Shown one piece after another: positions 16,213-24,729 of a DNA stretch of 64,000 nucleotides. The number at the start of each line of letters is the position of its first letter. The stretch's first letter is position 1. The notes under the pieces were generated by a model. The model was not told where the DNA came from, did no database searches, and was given only the letters and a program-made list of their open reading frames with translations. The DNA is from Rhabdochlamydiaceae bacterium (lineage in GTDB: Bacteria > Chlamydiota > Chlamydiia > Chlamydiales > Rhabdochlamydiaceae), in the NCBI GenBank assembly GCA_019745395.1, contig JAIETG010000019.1:83626-147625 (forward strand), in the 5' to 3' direction. Both the position numbers and the translations under genes were made by a program.

Positions 16213-16834
16213 GCTTTCCAATCCAATTAAAAATAGAGTCTATAGAAATATATTTAAGCGTAAATATCACAAATAAAATATAGGAAAGTGCTAGAGGATA
16301 GGACATTAGAACAAGAATTCCATCATCATTGAGCATTCCAAAACCCAACAAAAATATGGCCACACTGGCTAAAAGGCTACTTAGAGGAATGGGCATGGAT
16401 ATGGCTAAGCAAATGCCAATGATTCCAATAAGACTGCCATTAATCATTTTTATGGTTGCACCTTTTCCAAAAAAAAGAAATCTCGGATAAGTCCAACATT
16501 TGATCTTTTTCATAAAAAAAAGAACTTGATGAATACAATTCTCAAGAATTTTCCCATTAATCTTCTTTCGCTTTAAAAAAGAAGGAAGCCAAATGGAATT
16601 CCTGCTAAAGGCCATTCTAAATCCTAAAAAGGCAATAAACAGCCCAAAAGGTAAAGCGAGACCTAAAATCTGACCAAATGGTAAACAGAAAAAAATTACC
16701 AATAACGATTTACCCTTCCCTGACAATTTCATTAAAATTGTCTTCAGGGAAACGGGCCCTTCTTTACACTTTTTTTCTAATTGAAAAAGTGCGGTTTCAA
16801 AAGTTGTAAAATTATCCGTTAATTTATTTTTAAT
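16205..16834 (-). CDS. exoD: ExoD family inner-membrane protein with a non-canonical or damaged start
   Basis: The membrane part (FFCLPFGQILGLALPFGLFIAF, FRMAFSRNSIWLPSFL and four further hydrophobic segments) matches the ExoD family of exopolysaccharide-synthesis-associated membrane proteins. The only ATG (16732) would give 175 residues and lose the conserved N-terminal part. The frame stays open upstream and encodes TDNFTTFETALFQLEKK and EGPVSLKTIL, exactly the kind of N-terminus ExoD proteins have. The best start there is ATT at 16834, seven bases after AAGGGA, giving 209 residues, the normal family length. An ATT start is rare, so the start could also have been mutated. Its 3' end overlaps the convergent gene by 8 bases. 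Confidence 0.7.
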   Translation of the reverse strand: MKNKLTDNFTTFETALFQLEKKCKEGPVSLKTILMKLSGKGKSLLVIFFCLPFGQILGLALPFGLFIAFLGFRMAFSRNSIWLPSFLKRKKINGKILENCIHQVLFFMKKIKCWTYPRFLFFGKGATIKMINGSLIGIIGICLAISMPIPLSSLLASVAIFLLGFGMLNDDGILVLMSYPLALSYILFVIFTLKYISIDSIFNWIGKLI

Positions 16835-16875
16835 AATTCAATCCCTTACAGATCTTTCATAAGATGAAGTTTCTA

Positions 16876-17187
16876 TTAACGAGCTGTCGCTCGAGATTTT
16901 TTTGCACTTTTCTTCTTCGATTTCGGAAGAATTTTTTTCACAGTTTTTTGGAGAGTTTTTGTTGTTTTTTTACCTTTCTGTGGAGAGGCGTCTACTACTT
17001 TGTGTAATTTCCCTTGAAATTCTTCTGCCTTACGTTTTAATACATGGTATTTATCCAATAAGCCTTTTTGAAATTCTTTTCCTTGTTTTGTACCAAATAT
17101 AAAAGTGGTCAAAGCTACAAGTGAACCTCCAATAAGTATTCCTTCAAATACATCCTTATAAGAATGTTCTGATTTAACTTTAAACAT
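16876..17187 (-). CDS. YtxH-like protein with a histone-like basic tail
   Basis: A 103-residue protein. One hydrophobic segment (about 17-32, ILIGGSLVALTTFIFGTK) is followed by QGKEFQKGLLDKYHVLKRKAEEFQGK, the pattern of YtxH general-stress proteins. Residues 65-103 are almost wholly Lys/Ser/Thr/Ala/Pro, as in histone H1-like tails (for example KKGKKTT-like and PKSKKKSAKKSR). Such a tail could bind nucleic acid or polyanions at the membrane, which is inference. It is the last gene of a three-gene operon, 7 bases after its neighbour. Confidence 0.72.
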   Translation of the reverse strand: MFKVKSEHSYKDVFEGILIGGSLVALTTFIFGTKQGKEFQKGLLDKYHVLKRKAEEFQGKLHKVVDASPQKGKKTTKTLQKTVKKILPKSKKKSAKKSRATAR

Positions 17188-17194
17188 ACAAGCC

Positions 17195-17494
17195 TCAATT
17201 TTTAAATTTTTTCCATAAATTTACACCTACTGCTACCCAATCTACGACTTCACACAATGTATTTTCATTTTTATTCAGTTGTTTGCCTATCTTCTTAACC
17301 GCTTCAGGATTTTCAATAGAATGTTTTTCTAGGATGTTTCCCAAATGTGAAATTGTTTCTCCAATGCTATTCAAAGGCTCTTTTTTCTCGTGCCGTAGAG
17401 CTAAAAAAACTGTGATGGCGCCAATGCCTACAATTCCACCAATTAACGCTCCGGCCAAGATTTTAGAGTCTTTTTCTTGATCTATTTTCGTCAT
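17195..17494 (-). CDS. Small YtxH-like membrane protein
   Basis: A 99-residue protein with one N-terminal membrane segment (about residues 12-31, ILAGALIGGIVGIGAITVFL) followed by RHEKKE and a helical, charged tail. The glycine-rich GALIGGIVG segment followed by charged helix is typical of YtxH/DUF-type stress proteins, although similarity is weak. It starts one base after the stop of the upstream gene and ends 7 bases before the next one, so all three are translated from one message. Confidence 0.68.
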   Translation of the reverse strand: MTKIDQEKDSKILAGALIGGIVGIGAITVFLALRHEKKEPLNSIGETISHLGNILEKHSIENPEAVKKIGKQLNKNENTLCEVVDWVAVGVNLWKKFKN

Positions 17495-17495
17495 A

Positions 17496-17858
17496 CTATT
17501 TCATCTCATTTTTGATTTTGCCAAAAAACCGAACGCCTTCTGCTAAACACTCGATAAGTCCAGATATTTTTTCTGCCCCATTGCTCTGCTCAAATTTTTC
17601 TTTTTTGATTGCGTACAGAGGACGAAATAAACAATCGAGTCCTTCGGATTTTTTCTGAATGTCTACGATCAAGGCATTAGTGTTCTCGACTAATTCTAGA
17701 CTCGGAGAGGAGAAATCATTTAAAACATCGTGCAGTTCAGAAAGAAGGACATCTGACTTTTTGATGACCTTCAGCAATCTTTGTAGGGCGATAACTAGAA
17801 AAACCACTAGAACAACAAAAGCAGATCCGATTACACCTACAACCACATCAATTACCAT
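17496..17858 (-). CDS. DUF948-like membrane protein
   Basis: A 120-residue protein with an N-terminal membrane helix (about residues 4-25, DVVVGVIGSAFVVLVVFLVIAL). A long amphipathic region follows (LKVIKKSDVLLSELHDVLND, SLELVENTNALIVDIQKKS). This is the layout of DUF948 proteins, which are commonly encoded next to YtxH proteins in other bacteria; here two YtxH-like genes follow. The first gene of the operon; a role in envelope stress is the usual guess, not demonstrated. Confidence 0.7.
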   Translation of the reverse strand: MVIDVVVGVIGSAFVVLVVFLVIALQRLLKVIKKSDVLLSELHDVLNDFSSPSLELVENTNALIVDIQKKSEGLDCLFRPLYAIKKEKFEQSNGAEKISGLIECLAEGVRFFGKIKNEMK

Positions 17859-18237
17859 TTAATTCTCCGAAATTAAAAAGCCAACACACAAACAACATCA
17901 ATAACACCAATTAATCAAACAACAGATTAACTTGCAAATAAAATACTATCATAAACAAAATTAATTTAATTTTAAAAACACTCAAAACGAAAAAAATGAT
18001 AAAATACCTTCATTAAGTAACTAACATTTAATGAAATTCGAATATTTCATATCTTTATAGAATATCCTGAACTTCAGTAAACAACAGTTTATTGCTTAAA
18101 TCTAAAGATGGAAATTTGAAGACAGATCTTCTTATGGACTGGGATGCCTAACCTCTACAGAAAGATGCAGCAGGGTTATTTATAATAAGACACTTAAGAA
18201 TTTGTTCGAGGGATCGTTTAATTCTGAAAATGAAAAA
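17859..18237. other. AT-rich intergenic region
   Basis: It lies between the DUF948 gene start and the terminator of the helicase gene. It should hold the promoter of the DUF948/YtxH operon. I find no convincing reading frame, RNA gene or strong repeat in it. Confidence 0.45.
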
Positions 18238-18286
18238 TCTAGTTACAACAACGAAAAAATTTAAAATTATCGTTGCTGTAACTAGA
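18238..18286 (-). terminator. Terminator of the DEAD-box helicase gene
   Basis: A 17-base inverted repeat, TCTAGTTACAACAACGA (18238-18254) against TCGTTGCTGTAACTAGA (18270-18286) with one mismatch. On the minus strand it is followed by TTTTTCATTTTC. It lies 47 bases after the helicase stop. Confidence 0.75.
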
Positions 18287-18332
18287 CTCCTTAATCAAAA
18301 TTGCCTTTTCGGGTCATTAAAAGCCCATCATC

Positions 18333-19694
18333 TCAGCTTTTTTTAAAGCTTCTCTTATCAGAAGGCCAAGCTCTCTTCTTATTGTTTTTATGCGGAGAAG
18401 CTTTAGGTCTATCAGAAGATTGCCTTGGATCTTTCCCGGAAGAATTTGATCTCGAGCTTTTATGCGACACTCCTGAGGGAGGTCTTGGAGCAGAATTAAA
18501 ATTACGATTTTTAGGAGCCATACGTCTACCATTAACAATAGGCTCTGCCGCAATATTCGGATCCGGCTCGAAATTAGGAATGACCACTTTAGAGAGTTGA
18601 CGCTTCAGCAAGCGCTCAATGTCCGTTAAAAGCTTATGCTCATCAATACACACTAAAGATACAGCTTCGCCCGTATTTCCTGCACGTCCCGTACGACCTA
18701 TACGATGAACATAATCCTCTGGAACATTCGGAAGATCATAGTTAACTACGTGAGGCAATTGATCGATATCAAGTCCCCTTGCAGCAATATCTGTCGCAAC
18801 TAAAACTCGGATCGCCCCACTCTTAAACTGCTCTAAAGCCGCAGAGCGCGCATTCTGACTTTTATTTCCATGGATTGCCATAGATGTAATCCCATCATTG
18901 GCAAGCTTGATTGCTAAACGATTAGCGCTATGCTTTGTACGCATAAAGACTAGAACTTGCTTCCAGTTATAAGTCTTGATCAAATGAGATAACAATTCCC
19001 CTTTACGCTTGCTGTCTACAGGGTGGATTACCTGAGTAATTGCCTCTACCGTAGAATTGGATCTGGTAGCTTCAATCATCTTGGGACTATTCAATAGATC
19101 ATTTGCAAGCTTCTTAATATCGTTGGAGAATGTTGCGGAAAAAAGTAAGTTTTGACGTTTTTTTGGCAAGAGTTTCAGAATACGGCGAATATCAGGAATA
19201 AATCCCATATCGAGCATTCTGTCAGCTTCATCAAGAACAAGTATTTCAATATGTGAAAGATCTATGATTTTCTGACTAATCAGATCTAAAAGGCGTCCTG
19301 GAGTAGCAACGATGATATCAACACCCTTACGCAGTTGCTTAACTTGAGACTTAATATTGACTCCTCCAAAAATAACAGCAGATTTCAAAGGAAGATTTTT
19401 AGAAAGTTCTTGTACGCACTCTTCAACCTGGCTTGCCAGCTCACGAGTAGGAGTCAAAATAAGAGCTCTTGTTAATACAGGAGATCCAATAGAGCCTTTT
19501 TTCATGAGATTTTGAAGTAGAGGGAGAGTAAATCCTGCAGTCTTTCCTGTACCGGTCTGTGAGCCTGCAAGAAGATCATCTCCTTCAAGTATAAGAGGGA
19601 TCGCCTGAGACTGAATAGTTGTAGGGACTGAATATCCCTTTTCTTCTAGAGCTGCTAGCAGTTCAGGTATTAATCCTAACGCGTTAAATGTCAT
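18333..19694 (-). CDS. rhlE: DEAD-box ATP-dependent RNA helicase, RhlE-like
   Basis: A 453-residue helicase that unwinds short RNA duplexes during ribosome assembly or mRNA turnover. All motifs are present: F-to-Q motif region [20 protein letters not shown] with [10 protein letters not shown], motif [10 protein letters not shown] (about residues 45-53), [14 protein letters not shown], motif [11 protein letters not shown], motif III SAT, ARGLDID and [10 protein letters not shown]. The C-terminal tail (about 375-453) is basic and low-complexity, ending in RSFKKS, as in RhlE-type enzymes that grip RNA non-specifically. It is monocistronic with its own terminator. The exact paralogue (RhlE versus other cold-shock helicases) is judged from the tail and motif style. 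Confidence 0.93.
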   Translation of the reverse strand: MTFNALGLIPELLAALEEKGYSVPTTIQSQAIPLILEGDDLLAGSQTGTGKTAGFTLPLLQNLMKKGSIGSPVLTRALILTPTRELASQVEECVQELSKNLPLKSAVIFGGVNIKSQVKQLRKGVDIIVATPGRLLDLISQKIIDLSHIEILVLDEADRMLDMGFIPDIRRILKLLPKKRQNLLFSATFSNDIKKLANDLLNSPKMIEATRSNSTVEAITQVIHPVDSKRKGELLSHLIKTYNWKQVLVFMRTKHSANRLAIKLANDGITSMAIHGNKSQNARSAALEQFKSGAIRVLVATDIAARGLDIDQLPHVVNYDLPNVPEDYVHRIGRTGRAGNTGEAVSLVCIDEHKLLTDIERLLKRQLSKVVIPNFEPDPNIAAEPIVNGRRMAPKNRNFNSAPRPPSGVSHKSSRSNSSGKDPRQSSDRPKASPHKNNKKRAWPSDKRSFKKS

Positions 19695-20043
19695 TGGCTA
19701 TTTTTCCATTGTCGACCCTCTAGAAAAGCTTAGTTTTCCTAGGTCTGTGGTTAATGTTACTTGAGATAAGAATTATACCTAAGACTACTTATTTGATGGT
19801 CCTAAGTGGAATTTTTATTACTCAATCGACGAGTTTAGCCTACAAATTACATAAAGTACAGCATTTTCCTATTATTAAGAGCTTTCAAAGCTCTTAACTA
19901 TTTTCAGTTAAAAAGCAAAGATGCTTTGAAAAGGTTCTTCAACGAGAAATTTCACACATTTAGCAAAATAAATAAAATTTAAAAAAAATATACAGACATA
20001 AGAAAAGACAACTTTTTTCAACTATTTACCGTTTACACATCTT
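19695..20043. other. Intergenic region with a small hairpin
   Basis: The region between the helicase start and the gene at 20044 contains the perfect palindrome AAGAGCTTTCAAAGCTCTT (19877-19895), which may end transcription of the gene at 20044. The remainder is AT-rich and should hold the helicase promoter. No gene is seen. Confidence 0.45.
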
Positions 20044-20856
20044 CTAAACACTGTCCTCAGAACAAGACGTTAAACCAGAGGTGAAGCTGGAGGGTTGTGA
20101 ATGGCCGAAATAATTTCCCCTTCCTCTTATTAACTGCTGCCGCCCACATTCATCGACAGCCACTTTGTGAGGGATAGATAGGCTTAAACTTTCCAACCCC
20201 TTAGTAAATTTTGGAAAAGCTTCCACACTGCGCAGGTCGCTTAAACAGTGTTCAATATTAGACAAGTAGATCGTATCAAATACAACCCCTTTGGTTCTAA
20301 AATAATTCAAAATTCTATCCTTATTTCTAGGATCCGCAAGATCTCCTTGATAAAAATGAATACGCCCTTCTTTAGCAAGGGTATGGATTCGAGAATATCG
20401 AATAGGGTCAGATAAAAAAGAAGTATAGCTCCCTATTTCCGCTCTTAGCCTACCAATTTCCAATTCTGCTGCTTTATGTGCTTTTTCATCTATTGGAAGC
20501 ATGTTAAAGGGAGAGACTAGCTTTGCCTCCTTAAAATAGATCGATTCAAAAGATAAAAGTACTTCTTCTATTTTTTGGGCAGCTTGATCCGCCTCTTCAC
20601 ACTCTGCAAGAATAGGAAGAATCTGAGTCCAAAAGTGGGATACAGAATTTGCAATGTCAAAAACATAGACATCAGAGATTCCTTCTCGGATAGCTGAAAG
20701 ATTTAACGTGGCCAACCCCGAAACTCCCAAAACCGCATCTCCAAGAACTGGAAGATTTTTCAGTTGCCCTATAACTACATCATGTCCCGATTCCGTAGAA
20801 ACAGGATACAGACAATCTCGAAGAATCGGCTTATAAAACAAACCACTCACACTCAT
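20044..20856 (-). CDS. Protein of unknown function, possibly Rossmann/methyltransferase-like
   Basis: A 270-residue cytosolic protein from ATG 20856; the frame opens with a TTG at 20871. Strand-like elements LGVSGLATLNLSA, ISDVYVFDIANSVSHFW, GRIHFYQGDLADP and FDTIYLSNIEHCL occur in the order expected of a SAM-dependent methyltransferase-like Rossmann fold: an acidic strand end, then D-L-x-D-P and a final strand. The classic glycine-rich motif I is absent, so substrate and activity remain open. The C-terminus is Ser-rich. It is flanked by non-coding DNA on both sides and is probably monocistronic. Confidence 0.65.
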   Translation of the reverse strand: MSVSGLFYKPILRDCLYPVSTESGHDVVIGQLKNLPVLGDAVLGVSGLATLNLSAIREGISDVYVFDIANSVSHFWTQILPILAECEEADQAAQKIEEVLLSFESIYFKEAKLVSPFNMLPIDEKAHKAAELEIGRLRAEIGSYTSFLSDPIRYSRIHTLAKEGRIHFYQGDLADPRNKDRILNYFRTKGVVFDTIYLSNIEHCLSDLRSVEAFPKFTKGLESLSLSIPHKVAVDECGRQQLIRGRGNYFGHSQPSSFTSGLTSCSEDSV

Positions 20857-21096
20857 CAAAAAACCACACAATTAAAAATAAAAAAAACAAATAACATTAA
20901 AATTGTAAATACAAAGACTATTTTATTCCAGCTTTGATCATAAAAAAACACAAAACTCACGCCAGTAAATTTTTTAAAAAAGATTTCTTGCTTCAAGATG
21001 TGCATTAAAGAGATTTTGATGGGGGAAAATTAAAAACTAATTTAAGCTAGCGTGTGAATTCCACCAGATACAATCGAAGTAACAGGAGCATGTATT

Positions 21097-21534
21097 ATGA
21101 CGCTTATAGAACAAATCAATGAGGGCATCAAAGAATCGATGCGAAGTCGAGACCAAACAAGACTTGGAACCTTAAGGATGCTTAAATCAAAAATATTGGC
21201 CGTTGATGCTCGCGCAACACTTCCCGATACGGAAATTTTAAAACTTTTCAAAACGTATTTTGGAAGCCTTCAAGAAGCCATAGAACAGGCGCAAATAGCT
21301 AACCGTCCTGAAACGGTAGAACAACTGAAAAAAGAGCTTGAGATCGTTCAGGAATTTTTACCAAAAGCACCCTCTGCGGAAGAAACCAAAAACATTGTAG
21401 AGCAAGCCATTGTCGATTCTGGAGCCAAGACAAAAAAAGATCTAGGACTCGTGATGAAAAGCATCATGAAGATCAATAGTTCAGTAGATGGAAAGGTAGC
21501 CAAAGATTTGGCAAGCCAATTGCTTCCGGATTAA
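21097..21534 (+). CDS. yqeY: GatB/YqeY-family protein
   Basis: A 145-residue protein that matches the stand-alone YqeY family, related to the C-terminal tRNA-binding helical domain of GatB. It has MTLIEQINEGIKESMRSRDQ, LGTLRMLKSKILAVDA, RPETVEQLKKELEIVQEFLP and the final TKKDLGLVMKSIMK. Family members are widely conserved but the role is not settled; tRNA amidotransferase-related functions have been suggested. It starts at ATG 21097 with AGGAG upstream and is followed by a hairpin. Confidence 0.93.
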   Translation: MTLIEQINEGIKESMRSRDQTRLGTLRMLKSKILAVDARATLPDTEILKLFKTYFGSLQEAIEQAQIANRPETVEQLKKELEIVQEFLPKAPSAEETKNIVEQAIVDSGAKTKKDLGLVMKSIMKINSSVDGKVAKDLASQLLPD

Positions 21535-21546
21535 AAGCCTCTTTCT

Positions 21547-21582
21547 AAGCCGTTTTCAACTTTATAAGAATAAAAACGGCTT
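21547..21582 (+). terminator. Hairpin after yqeY
   Basis: AAGCCGTTTT (21547-21556) and AAAACGGCTT (21573-21582) form a perfect 10-bp stem with a 16-base loop, 13 bases after the stop. No clear T-run follows. Confidence 0.5.
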
Positions 21583-21614
21583 GGGATTCAGAACCTTTAG
21601 ATTATGAGACCATC

Positions 21615-23042
21615 ATGCCCCTTTCAACAATTTTTCAAATAGCAGCTCTCTCTTTGATCTCTAACGGCGCTTTAGCAGAAGCAAAAAAACCAAACATTGT
21701 CGTCATAGGCGCAGGTCTTGCAGGACTAACTACCGCTTATCGACTGCAACAAAAAGGCCTGGATGTTCATGTTTATGAAGCAAGGAAAAGGGTTGGCGGC
21801 CGGGTCTTTACCGTAAAAATAGGAGATGAATTGGCTGAACTCGGAGGCCAAAATATTACGGATGGTGGAGATGCCGAGAATATGCGCTCTCTCATTGCGG
21901 AATTTTCCCTAGAGCCAACAAAATATAAAGTCGATCTTGACTATCAGTATCTTACCCAAGATGGATTCATATCCGGAGATCTATTATACAAGGAAAAGTT
22001 CGATTCTGAAGATCTCAAATCACAGCTAGCTCAAGCAGCCCAAAAAGCCCATAATATGAGGGATGTATTAAACACCCTGTTAGAAGAAAACGATCCTCTT
22101 TATAAGGTCTTATCTGTGAGACTGGCAGCCTATGAAGGAGCTATCATAGACAAGTTATCTCCACTCTATATAGACACTTTATACCACATGCTTCTTGGAG
22201 GACTTTCTGCAGCTCATCAGAATGTCGAAAAAGAAAATTATGTCGACATGATAAGCATTAAAGGAGGAAATGCTCTTTTACCTGAAAAGTTAGCTCAATC
22301 TCTTGGAGACAACATACACTTAAACATGCCTCTTGTCGCGATTTCAAAAGCCATAGACAATTGCTATGAACTTGTTTTTCAAAATGGAGAAAAAGTAAAA
22401 ACTGACATCGTTGTACTAGCAGTCCCCTGCTCTGTTTACAACGACATTCACTTTGCAAAAGATCTCATCCCAGAAGAGAAACTAGAAGCTATTAAAAACG
22501 TGCAATATGGGACCAATGCAAAAATACTAGTCCCGATTTCTCAACCACCTACTCCAAAAACGACCTTTATCAATGATCGCATGGGAGGTTTTTTTGCAAA
22601 TCACAATGTTTTAACGCTTTACTACACAGGCGACGCTGGAAAATTCTCCGAAACCACTATTTCCCAAGCCTATCAACAAGAACATTCGATGCTAGAGAAA
22701 GGATTAGGAAAACTATGCCCTCCCTTTTTAGCTCCATCATATGCCCGAGATGAATCCTTTATTTCTTACGACGGGCCAGTTGGATATAGTTGGCCTAATG
22801 ATCCTTATGTAAAAGGGACCTACTCTTATATATCCCCTGGCCAAGAAACCCTATTGACTGCCATTGAAAAGCAAGGGGAAGAACTCACAAAGACCCTTTT
22901 TGCCCCCATTGACCAAACACTCTATTTTGCGGGAGAACACGCTTCGATTTTAATGGAAGTGCCGGGAACTATGGAAGCTGCTTGTGAGTCAGGAGAAAGA
23001 ACTGCTCGCATGATTGAAAAGGTTTTAAAAAATGAAGCCTAA
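21615..23042 (+). CDS. Exported flavin monoamine oxidase family protein
   Basis: A 475-residue FAD enzyme that should oxidatively deaminate amines. A signal peptide (residues 1-21, ending NGALA) precedes the FAD-binding motif VVIGAGLAGLTTAY (about 29-42), YEARKRVGGRV (flavin signature) and AELGGQNI. The C-terminal signature LYFAGEHASILMEVPGTMEA is typical of MAO/polyamine-oxidase FAD sites. Length is normal once the signal is removed. Most bacterial relatives with FAD are exported by Tat; here no twin arginine is visible, so Sec export with periplasmic FAD loading would be needed. Monocistronic. Confidence 0.88.
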   Translation: MPLSTIFQIAALSLISNGALAEAKKPNIVVIGAGLAGLTTAYRLQQKGLDVHVYEARKRVGGRVFTVKIGDELAELGGQNITDGGDAENMRSLIAEFSLEPTKYKVDLDYQYLTQDGFISGDLLYKEKFDSEDLKSQLAQAAQKAHNMRDVLNTLLEENDPLYKVLSVRLAAYEGAIIDKLSPLYIDTLYHMLLGGLSAAHQNVEKENYVDMISIKGGNALLPEKLAQSLGDNIHLNMPLVAISKAIDNCYELVFQNGEKVKTDIVVLAVPCSVYNDIHFAKDLIPEEKLEAIKNVQYGTNAKILVPISQPPTPKTTFINDRMGGFFANHNVLTLYYTGDAGKFSETTISQAYQQEHSMLEKGLGKLCPPFLAPSYARDESFISYDGPVGYSWPNDPYVKGTYSYISPGQETLLTAIEKQGEELTKTLFAPIDQTLYFAGEHASILMEVPGTMEAACESGERTARMIEKVLKNEA

Positions 23043-23077
23043 GTAAAAGAAGGAATTCGAAAAATGCCAGGATTTTT

Positions 23078-23593
23078 TTAGGGAATCCAATCCCCTCTCT
23101 CTTTATTTACGTAAATGAGATCTGGTGTCAATACAACACCCAAAGACTCAGAGAGGCTCTGGGCATTAACAAAATTAAACAAGAGCTCTTTGGTTTTGTA
23201 TTCCCTTACCAATTTAGCAATTTCAATTTCATCTTCAACACTTCCCTCGGGATTTGTTCTATTAGGAGACTCTCCTCCCACAACAAAGGTTTCCAATGTA
23301 TCTTCCAAGCAGTTCTTTTTAAGCATCTTGCTCTTTAATCGACTAAACATATCCTCAATGGCTACACAGGTATGCGCAAGTCCTAGAACAGGAACTCCCT
23401 CTGCCGTTAAACCACGAGCACATATCGGAAAACAAGGCCCTACACCACTTGTTTCTAAAACTTTCTGATGGCCTACAACTACTTTAAGAGCATCCATATC
23501 GACATCAGAGATCCTTCCTAAGGCTCTTGGAGGTTGCATGATCTGAATTCGTCCATCTCCAAGTTTGCATCTAGGATTAGAAGAATAAAACAC
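23078..23593 (-). CDS. Putative CheD/CNF-like cysteine deamidase
   Basis: A 171-residue protein without a signal peptide. Residues 48-54 read TSGVGPC, matching the CheD motif TLGLGSC in residue spacing, and GLAH at 71-74 matches CheD GMAH, giving a candidate Thr48-Cys54-His74 catalytic set. The later FVVGGES (about 103-109) corresponds to the CheD FGGA strand. CheD enzymes deamidate chemoreceptor glutamines, and the same fold is used by CNF-type toxins to deamidate host Rho GTPases. No chemotaxis genes are visible here. It starts with GTG, directly after AGGGAG, 21 bases downstream of the dioxygenase gene, so the two form an operon. Assignment rests on motif spacing seen by eye. Confidence 0.62.
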   Translation of the reverse strand: MFYSSNPRCKLGDGRIQIMQPPRALGRISDVDMDALKVVVGHQKVLETSGVGPCFPICARGLTAEGVPVLGLAHTCVAIEDMFSRLKSKMLKKNCLEDTLETFVVGGESPNRTNPEGSVEDEIEIAKLVREYKTKELLFNFVNAQSLSESLGVVLTPDLIYVNKERGDWIP

Positions 23594-23614
23594 CTCCCTA
23601 AAAATAAGGTTAAA

Positions 23615-24592
23615 TTAATCCTGTTTAGATCCATAGAGCTTATTACTCAAAGCTTCAAAAAATGTAGTTGTAGGCTCTCCATGAATTAATTTCTTTTCCA
23701 TAGGATCCCAGTCATATACATATCCAACTTTGTCACTATTTCTAAAAAAGCCAACTCGCGGATCAGTAAATAATACAGTAGAGATTCTCATTTTCTCTTT
23801 TTGCGTCACAACTCTATGATTGGATGCTTTTACTCCTGGTAATAACTTCTCAAGGCAATACCCAAAGTTAATCGTAAGATATCCATCTTCCATATGAAGA
23901 GATTTCCAAACACCATCAATTTCCGCCTCTAATCCTGGATCTGGGGCATCAAGAACTGTAATACTTCCCCAATCTTTATGGGCCCCAACACCATCTGTCC
24001 TATCCCCTAACTTAGGATCATAGCAATTAAAAAGAAGGAAATGTGATCCTTCCAGGTTTGAGCTTCCCCCCGTAGCCTCAAACCAAAGATCTTCAGGCAA
24101 TTGATACCTTCTTAAGATGCTTTGCAAAATCACAACTCCCATCTCAGCCATTTGCTGACCTAGTTTTTGCACATTCACAGGATAGTTCGGCTCTCCAATA
24201 GTTTCCTTTTGATCTACGTGACACTTGTCCCAATTATCTCTTTCCAATGTGAAACGAACAGTTTGTGCAACATCACTTTTAAGGTAGCCATTTACTACAT
24301 CTAAAACTCCAAATTCTCTATAACGCAAATCTGAAGTAAATGTTCTAGCGAAGATGCGACCCACTTCTAAATCCAAATCTTGAGGGGCTTTAATACGAAA
24401 AAAACCGACTTTAATCGCTTCTTCAAAATCATTGTCCGATTCAAAAACAACTTCCTCATTAACAATGGAGGCAGTTTTCATGTAATACATGGGCGTTGCA
24501 GCTGTTTCAGCGTCTGCAATAAGAAAAGATGAAAAGTTTAAAGACAGCAAACAAAAAACATAAGCTAAATAGACCATTTTGCAAACCCCCAT
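23615..24592 (-). CDS. Exported isopenicillin-N-synthase-like Fe(II)/2-oxoglutarate dioxygenase
   Basis: A 325-residue protein with an N-terminal signal-like segment (MVYLAYVFCLLSLNFSSFLI, residues 6-25). The body follows the IPNS/gibberellin-oxidase family. It has the N-terminal DIOX-like EEAIKVGFFRIK, the iron ligands His-x-Asp in VGAHKDWGSITVL, the distal His in KASNHRVV and the co-substrate Arg-x-Ser in MRISTVLF, plus LTINFGYCLEKLLPG. Such enzymes hydroxylate or cyclise small molecules in the cytosol, so export is unusual. First gene of a two-gene operon with the CheD-like gene. An internal start at 24577 is also possible. Confidence 0.85.
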   Translation of the reverse strand: MGVCKMVYLAYVFCLLSLNFSSFLIADAETAATPMYYMKTASIVNEEVVFESDNDFEEAIKVGFFRIKAPQDLDLEVGRIFARTFTSDLRYREFGVLDVVNGYLKSDVAQTVRFTLERDNWDKCHVDQKETIGEPNYPVNVQKLGQQMAEMGVVILQSILRRYQLPEDLWFEATGGSSNLEGSHFLLFNCYDPKLGDRTDGVGAHKDWGSITVLDAPDPGLEAEIDGVWKSLHMEDGYLTINFGYCLEKLLPGVKASNHRVVTQKEKMRISTVLFTDPRVGFFRNSDKVGYVYDWDPMEKKLIHGEPTTTFFEALSNKLYGSKQD

Positions 24593-24729
24593 TTTTCCAT
24601 TATTTTCTCTGGAATTTCAAATATGGTATTCGCAAATTAAGATATTGTCAAAAGAATCACAATTAAGAAAAACAGACATCAGCTTGCCTGCATAAATTCT
24701 GATTATATGCAGGCAAGTTGAAAGGTTTT

